From Anastrepha obliqua (taxonomy: Eukaryota; Arthropoda; Insecta; Diptera; Tephritidae), in assembly GCF_027943255.1 (NCBI RefSeq), contig NC_072893.1:4216001-4280000 (forward strand): DNA of 64,000 bases. Direction: 5' to 3'. The position numbers and the translations under genes were made by a program. Positions within the stretch are counted from its first letter, which is position 1, and each line of letters opens with the position of its first letter. The notes below the pieces were generated by a model. The model made no database searches and was not told where the DNA came from. It saw only the letters and a program-made list of their open reading frames with translations. This document shows, in pieces, positions 58,446-64,000 of the stretch.

Positions 58446-59421
58446 GAAGAAAAAGAAAGTGCTAGTCCTACGCTTATCTATTAATTTCTTAAATATTATT
58501 ATGGGGCTCTTGCAAAAACAAAGAGGAAGCAGAACTTATCACTTTCCCCACTTGCGTGGACTTCTACACTTGGAACCATCCTCCACTTAGCACTGACCGG
58601 ATGAAATTCGCCATTCCATAGTAATTAAATTTATCGCATACTGAGGTGTCTTTTTTTCATAAAAAATGAGAGTTTTTTTATTGTAATGTGTTTTGGTGAA
58701 AAATAAACAAATCAGTTCCTATTGGGTATGCGATCTCTACTCTTAGCAAATTTCGCGATCATTTGAATTGCCTGTCATTCACATGCCGAGGGCTGTGTGC
58801 GTGCGCAACTATGAAGCCTGCATAAACTCAATGTAATACATTTATTGCATTGCAAGCACACTCTTTGTATGTATGTCTGCATGTATGTGCGTGCACTTAT
58901 TTGCTCATATGGACTTACTTACATAGGCACTTATATGCATGTGTGGGTATACAAATTGTTCGCATACACAGCTTTATGTGGCTTGATGATCAACATATGC
59001 ACACACATACATACATGCATGCCTGCATATGTGTGTGTGTCGACATGCAAGTTGCAAATGTAGTTGGTGCTAATAATTTTTCAAGGTTTTGTGTGTCAGA
59101 CGAGAAAATAAACAAATCGATATACGAAATGAAAACAAAAAGGAGCAAAAGGGAAGAAAATATTAAATAAACGAGAAAACATTAATGAAGGAAGCTTTGT
59201 GCGTAAACTATAAAGCAACAACAACAAATGCAAAAGCGAACAAAAAACTGCAGTCTCACGAGGTAAGGCAAATGTAGGCAAGCGAGGGAGGGAAATGAAG
59301 AAAAAAATGATCAATTGATGATCGGCAAAGTCTACCAAGCAATAATGAATTAACTTTAGCTGAAGAGTGGAAAAAACTGGGGGGATATTTTTAAGAAAAA
59401 TTACGAGAAAACAATTGTTTA

Positions 59422-59441
59422 TGTGTGTGTGTGTGTGTGTG
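59422..59441. repeat. (GT)10 microsatellite
   Basis: Uninterrupted GT dinucleotides. Confidence 0.9.
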
Positions 59442-60735
59442 AGTGAGTCTAAGTAGCACTCCCACAATAGAGCCACACTGCCGCTTCACACGCTTTCGCT
59501 TGTGTTCGATGTGTTCGATGTTTTTGTTTTGTATATTTTTGGTGTTTTTCATAAAGATAGTTGGAAATGTATGGCTTCTTCGACCACACGAAACCCTGAA
59601 TAAAAGGAAGTGAACGCAATTAGTTGCTATTTACAGCGAAAAAGATTAAAAAACTAAGAAGGAAGCACGCAAACAAAAAAAAAAAGTATGAGCAGCGATG
59701 CAATAGGAAAACCAAAAGAAATATGCGCTTCAGCGAAGTTTAGATGCCACACTGTGTGTGGAAGGCAGACAGGCACATAAATGCACACACACACACACAC
59801 CCGCATCATCCCATATGCGCACATGCAATTTGCGATAGCCAACAGAGTAATAAATACGCCACAGTGCGCCATATATTCCCATAGGGCATTTCCGTTGGGT
59901 TGGCCTTGATCTCTAATTGACTCGTTTAAAATGTCGTCGAGCTTGGTTTTGCCACTAAGACGCGCCGCGCCGCCAAGCTAAACGACATTGATGGACATGC
60001 TGGCGTACTAGGTTGTGAATTTAATAGAACGGCACAGCAAATGCACAAAAACACGACTGTGCACAAGTCCGGCAGACAAACAAAGCGACGCGAGCAGGGC
60101 TGGGCGGCTGCTAGGCAGGCAAATGCACAAAAGTGGAGCTGCACACCAATACACAACGGCAAATATTGTACTCGTGTCGCATGCACATATTTACATAGAC
60201 AGGCGTACGTTTCTTAGTGGAGTGGTGGAGTGGCATGTGATGTTTGGAACAACTGTTGCGCCGCAATAGCCCACTAAATGCAACAAATCGCCAACCAACC
60301 GGTAGACATTCCCTACAACAGTTGCCACTGTGCACATTATCGCTAGCTATGGTGGCTATGGTGGCAGTGTGCGCTGCCAAGGCAATTACAAAGACAGCAC
60401 CGGCAGTAGTAGCAGTGGCAATGGCAGTGGCAGTGGCAGCTCCATTAATGTCGCTCAAGGACGCGCATATCTATATTTGTGAGTAGACGCAAGTATGCCG
60501 CCAATGCAGTGCCTACGAATGCGCATAAACACCCAAACGTGCCTGAGTGCATCATACACTGTGCATGCAACAAGCGCATGGTGGCTGGCGCTGTCAGCGC
60601 CGCCGACGCCGCCATCTCCTGCAGTCACTCACAAATGCATTTGCGGCGCGGCTGAGCTGGTATTCTCGGAAACGGTTTCCAAGGCCAACCACATTTAGCC
60701 ACACACAGCTACAATGCACACCATAGCAACACGTA

Positions 60736-60782
60736 CACATACATGCATGCATATGCACATACATGCACACATACATACACGT
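60736..60782. repeat. CATA/CATG microsatellite
   Basis: Tetranucleotide ACATACATGCAT-type repeats, imperfect. Confidence 0.85.
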
Positions 60783-61221
60783 ATTTGCAAGAATGATTCG
60801 CTTGTATATGTAGCACACTGGCAATCGGGCCGGAGACTGACTGCATTTGCTTAGCTGCATCGAGTTGCAAAAAATCACATGCACATGCAACTATTGCGGT
60901 GGCAGCAGTAGCTGCTGCTTGCTGGGTCTCGCACGTAGAGCCCTTTTTACCGAACGTTGTTTTGTGTGTTGATAGGCGCCGTAGTGGCTTTTGTTTTGAA
61001 ATGAATAGAGGTGGAGCGCAAGTGTTTGTGTGTGCGTGCGTTTGTGGAAAATTTTCATTGCCAGTGATGGTGGTGTTGCAGGCATCAGTGCAGAAACTCC
61101 GCTACGCGAATCGCACAAATCGCACAGGGACGCATTTTCACAAGTCAGCCAGCAAAATCTGAATTTGCACGAAATAGGTGGAAGAGAGCAGAGCTAGTAA
61201 AATTTGTAAATCCCATAAAAA

Positions 61222-61540
61222 AATAATTGGCGCATACACTTCTGTTAAGTGTTTGGTCGAGCTCCTCCTCCTATTTGGGGTGTTCGACTTGATGTTGTTC
61301 CACAAATGGAGAGACTTCCAGTTTTAAGCGGACTCCGAACGACAAATGAGTTTTATGAGCAGCTTTTTCATGACAGAAATATACTCGGAGGTCTGCCATT
61401 GCTTGCTAGAGAGCGACCGCTATTAGCAAAAAAATGTTCTATCATCTTGCTTTTTCATGCACGGATAATCGAACCTATGTACTCCCGAACGGTAGTCACG
61501 CAACAAACCATTCGGCTACGGCGGCCGCCGCAACTACCAG
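61222..61540 (-). repeat. tRNA-derived SINE, best-preserved head
   Basis: Minus strand: head begins GGCGGCCGCCGTAGCC near 61537. Box A TAGCCGAATGGTTTG (61518-61504) and box B GGTTCGATTATCC (61475-61463) are both good Pol III boxes. The body continues to the 3' end GTGTATGCGCCAATTATT (61240-61223) with an A/T tail. The antisense open frame from 61249 (GRAPPPIWGVRLDVVPQMER) is a by-product of the SINE body, not a gene. Confidence 0.9.
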
Positions 61541-61876
61541 AAGAAGCTGACGTGAAATATATTTTTCCACCACTGAAGATTTTTCTTGTTTGCTTACTTA
61601 ATTTTTCCCTGGTCATAGTGGGGCCATATTCCGGCCTTAAGCTATTTCAGTGTTTATGTCCAAAAATAGATTTCAAACTTCAAAATAAATCAATATCAGC
61701 GCTTGAAGGAGCGTGTCTAAGACTATTTTTTAATACGTCTACACTTTCACTGCAAATAATTGACCCAGAAAATAAAAAAATTTAAAATTAAAAGTTGTGT
61801 ACAAAATTTTCTCCCACACAGCTCCTCAAAATGTACGTCGAAATTTGTTTTTTTTTGTTTTTGTTTTTTAATTTAA
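61541..61876. other. AT-rich sequence
   Basis: No recognised feature apart from the TTAA at 61873-61876. Confidence 0.4.
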
Positions 61877-62364
61877 CCCTTTACTGCGTGCATTAATAAA
61901 GCGTTGAAAAAGAAGGGTTTCACGGTGGAAACAGATTTATTTAATTATCAATAAGACATATCGAAAGGAAAATAATGAAAAAGTTTTAAATTTTGGTTTT
62001 TACGGAACCAAAAACTAGTTGTAAAGTACAGAAAACTACAGAAAACAGTTGAAAAGTGGAAAAAATTATTATCCTTCGAGAAATATGAGTATATCCACTT
62101 CATAAAAATAGGTTTTTTTTTGTCAAAAAGTACTTAAGTTTTGCTCTGCTCTCGTTTTTTAAACTTGAATCACTCGCACTTCAATTTTGCTTTTCCACGC
62201 ATTTGCACAAAAGTGAGGTTATTTCGAAATGTCGTGAAATCATAGACAATTTTCTGAGCTTTATCGTTGCCAAATATGCATTCGAGGGCGCAAAATAGTT
62301 GGAACTATTTTATAATATTTAATTTGGATATAAAATTTAATAAGTGCCCATATGCGGTACAGGG
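61877..62364. mobile_element. TTAA-flanked piggyBac-type MITE, copy C
   Basis: 488-bp unit between TTAA at 61873-61876 and 62365-62368. Ends CCCTTTACTGCG and CCCTGTACCGCA (reverse complement) are inverted repeats with 3 mismatches in 12, of CCC...GGG form. AT-rich interior, no transposase. Not obviously related internally to copies A and B. Confidence 0.65.
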
Positions 62365-62483
62365 TTAAAAGGCCTGCATATCCATCTTTTTACACTGTGC
62401 CTGATCAGTGGCAGCATCGGCTGCCTAGTGCCTATTTCCTACATACACACATACACATGCATGCAGCTTTAAATTGATTGACT

Positions 62484-62678
62484 CTACATAGAAAACCATC
62501 TATTCAGCTGTTCTTCCTGCTCCCGTAGTATGCCTCGCATTCTGTGCTGCACTTCCTCCACTGCCTTTTTGCGCTTTTGTTTTGCTGCAGCTTCGTAGGT
62601 TGCACAGCAAAACCAACGGTATTGACTTCGAGTAAGGGCTATGGGCAAAGTTGTAGGCACCAAATGCACGAGCAACAA
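62484..62678 (-). CDS. Hypothetical short frame with coiled-coil-like end
   Basis: 64-codon minus frame whose last 35 residues (YEAAAKQKRKKAVEEVQHRM, RGILREQEEQLNRWFSM, stop) are highly charged and helix-forming, unlike nearby low-complexity frames. It could be the end of a host exon, but no acceptor with a pyrimidine tract was found upstream and an overlapping minus frame is longer. Weak. Confidence 0.15.
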   Translation of the reverse strand: MLLVHLVPTTLPIALTRSQYRWFCCATYEAAAKQKRKKAVEEVQHRMRGILREQEEQLNRWFSM

Positions 62679-64000
62679 CTAGAAAATTGCTGATTGAATT
62701 GCCTGATTTCGCTTTTCCTCCGCGCTGCCACATTGGCTTCGATGGTTGAATTTGCGCTGCTCCTGCGCTGTTGACTGCGCTGTTTACGATAGCGAAATGC
62801 CTGCGAAAGGGCATTGCTTACAGTTTAGTTTTATTGCAGTTGATTTTTTCTATCCATAGCACTCGCATACTCCTCATTGTCTTTCTGGTTTTATTGACAG
62901 TTTTATTTTTATGCACTTTCCAACTGCATTTTGAGTCAGTCAGTCAGTTGGTCATGAGTGTCGTCACACACTATTACGACGATTGCAAGTTAATGTTGTT
63001 GTTGTTGCTGCTGAAGTGGCTACGACACAGCGCGTGTTTATTAGCTCTTGTTGCCACCATCAGCAGTAAGAATTCCTCGGCGGGAGTCGTGAAAAGCCAA
63101 CGGGAGGGACAGTCGGCCGTTCGACTAGCCAGCTAACAGCTGGTGGGGCAGTTGGTTGAATAAACAGTTGGAGGAAAGGCGGCGGGCGATTGGGCGCAGC
63201 AAATAAAGGTATGCGGTCATCGCGTCTCATTTTACATAATTGCTGCAACTTAGCAATGACATTCGCCGTCCCTCGCTTCCGCCGCCTTCCGCTTTTCGCT
63301 TTCGCTTTGCCGCTAACCCACCCCAAAGTGAACAAAGCCGTGTGTTGCAAAGGCCAAACGAAGAAAACATAAAACCTTAATGCATAATGTATGTAAGTGT
63401 ATGCTTGAGTGTGTGTATGTAAGTACATATGTAAAGTGTCGAATATCGGTGGCCCAGTAAATGAAGTTGCCGTAAAAAGCAGTGTAATGAGGTAATGACA
63501 TAAAGGGAAATGTGTCACTTTTGTTGTGGTTTACGAGGAGGTCTTTTTTATTTTTTTTCATTTTTTCACGCTTATAATTTTACACACTTCACTTAAGCGC
63601 TTCCCCTGTGCACCAACAATAATTGGCAGAATTTTTAGGGAATGTTGAATTTACGAGTATTTTTTTTTTGTTTGTGTGTGTATGCGCGACTCATTGTGTT
63701 ATGGAAGTAGTGCAGTGACTATTTGAAAATTCAATATTTGATCATTAATGCGAACGCGTGGAGTGAATTTGGGTTAATTTAATTGAAATTTTTTTTATTC
63801 ATTCTTTGGTGCCCCTTTTACCGGGAATGGAATAATAATTTAATGGCGGATTAGGAAGCCTTTATTATGAATTTAAATTTGGCACAAATTTCAAAAAAAA
63901 AAACAAGTTACGCGTCAGAAATATTAGCTTGGGGCAAAAATGAATCCATTACTTTTGCGTAAATGGTTTAAACTTTTTTGTGGACGATCTTTAGCTCCTG
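62679..64000. other. Non-coding to window end
   Basis: CAA/CAG-rich on the minus strand around 62990-63020, a TG/TA microsatellite near 63405-63430 and long T runs after 63545. The 121-codon plus frame 62771-63136 is Leu-rich by composition of the complementary CAA runs. No gene supported. Confidence 0.4.

Larger units (their letters stand above)
58446..61221. other. Microsatellite-rich non-coding sequence
   Basis: CATA/TGTG tracts (58860-59045), (GT)10 at 59422-59441, (CA)8 at 59784-59800, a CAGTGG/GGCAGT tract (60402-60442) and a CATA/CATG tract (60736-60782). The many open frames overlap on both strands. No gene supported. Confidence 0.5.

Noticed and set aside
61249..61785. 178-codon plus-strand frame
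   Set aside because: The first two thirds are the antisense of a SINE whose copy at 37122 gives the same residues in the opposite orientation. The remainder is AT-rich chance sequence.
1..64000. CRISPR arrays, operons, prokaryotic regulatory signals
   Set aside because: Composition, transposon families, SINEs and splice signals show eukaryotic nuclear DNA. No spacer-repeat pattern was found.

Overview
The window is insect nuclear DNA, most likely from a higher fly and plausibly a tephritid fruit fly. The evidence is the density of IS630-Tc1-mariner transposons (including the DD41D 'rosa' type first described from Ceratitis), LINE 3' ends built on CTAAC repeats, CATA/CA microsatellites, and long A-rich or CAA/CAG-rich stretches that look like dipteran 5' untranslated exons. 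I recognise no conserved host protein-coding exon. Almost every long open frame is a transposon relic or a low-complexity shadow. The species assignment is inference.

Layout. 0-8 kb: a Tc1-like relic, an internally deleted DD41D mariner, LINE tails on both strands, and a near-intact mariner (5904-7172) with perfect 17-bp inverted repeats and TA target duplication. 8-11 kb: an old SINE, then non-coding A-rich/opa-like sequence and microsatellites. 11-15 kb: LINE relics and a degenerate tandem repeat. 16.2-18.2 kb: a dead mariner split by a TTAA-flanked MITE. 19.7-21.7 kb: microsatellite and UTR-like sequence. 21.7-28.4 kb: a dense transposon cluster (DD41D mariner, a second complete mariner at 24114-25352, LINE tails, a LINE with RT and RNase H, a SINE). 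28.4-34 kb: AT-rich, then GC-richer UTR-like sequence with one curious minus-strand frame. 34-43 kb: very AT-rich, with nested TTAA elements, DD41D mariner fragments, a Tc1-like MITE and a Tc1/LINE chimeric frame. 43-48 kb: LINE and mariner relics. 48.6-53.3 kb: the best candidate host transcription unit(s), with 5'-UTR-like exons ending in strong splice donors and an Inr+DPE core promoter at 52416-52450. 53.2-64 kb: a nested palindrome, mariner and LINE relics, SINEs, microsatellites and another TTAA element.

The strongest finds are structural. (1) Two ~730-bp TTAA-flanked MITEs, 20 kb apart and in opposite orientation, share an internal core but have diverged ends. One is nested in a mariner, the other apparently in a larger TTAA element that also holds a SINE. 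(2) Two DD41D mariner copies share the same internal deletion, which implies a mobile non-autonomous derivative. (3) A tRNA-derived SINE family has at least five copies of very different ages. (4) A 107-bp nested palindrome sits just downstream of the candidate first exon. No gene cassette, CRISPR array or other multi-gene system was found. All similarity calls come from reading translations and recalled family motifs, not from searches.
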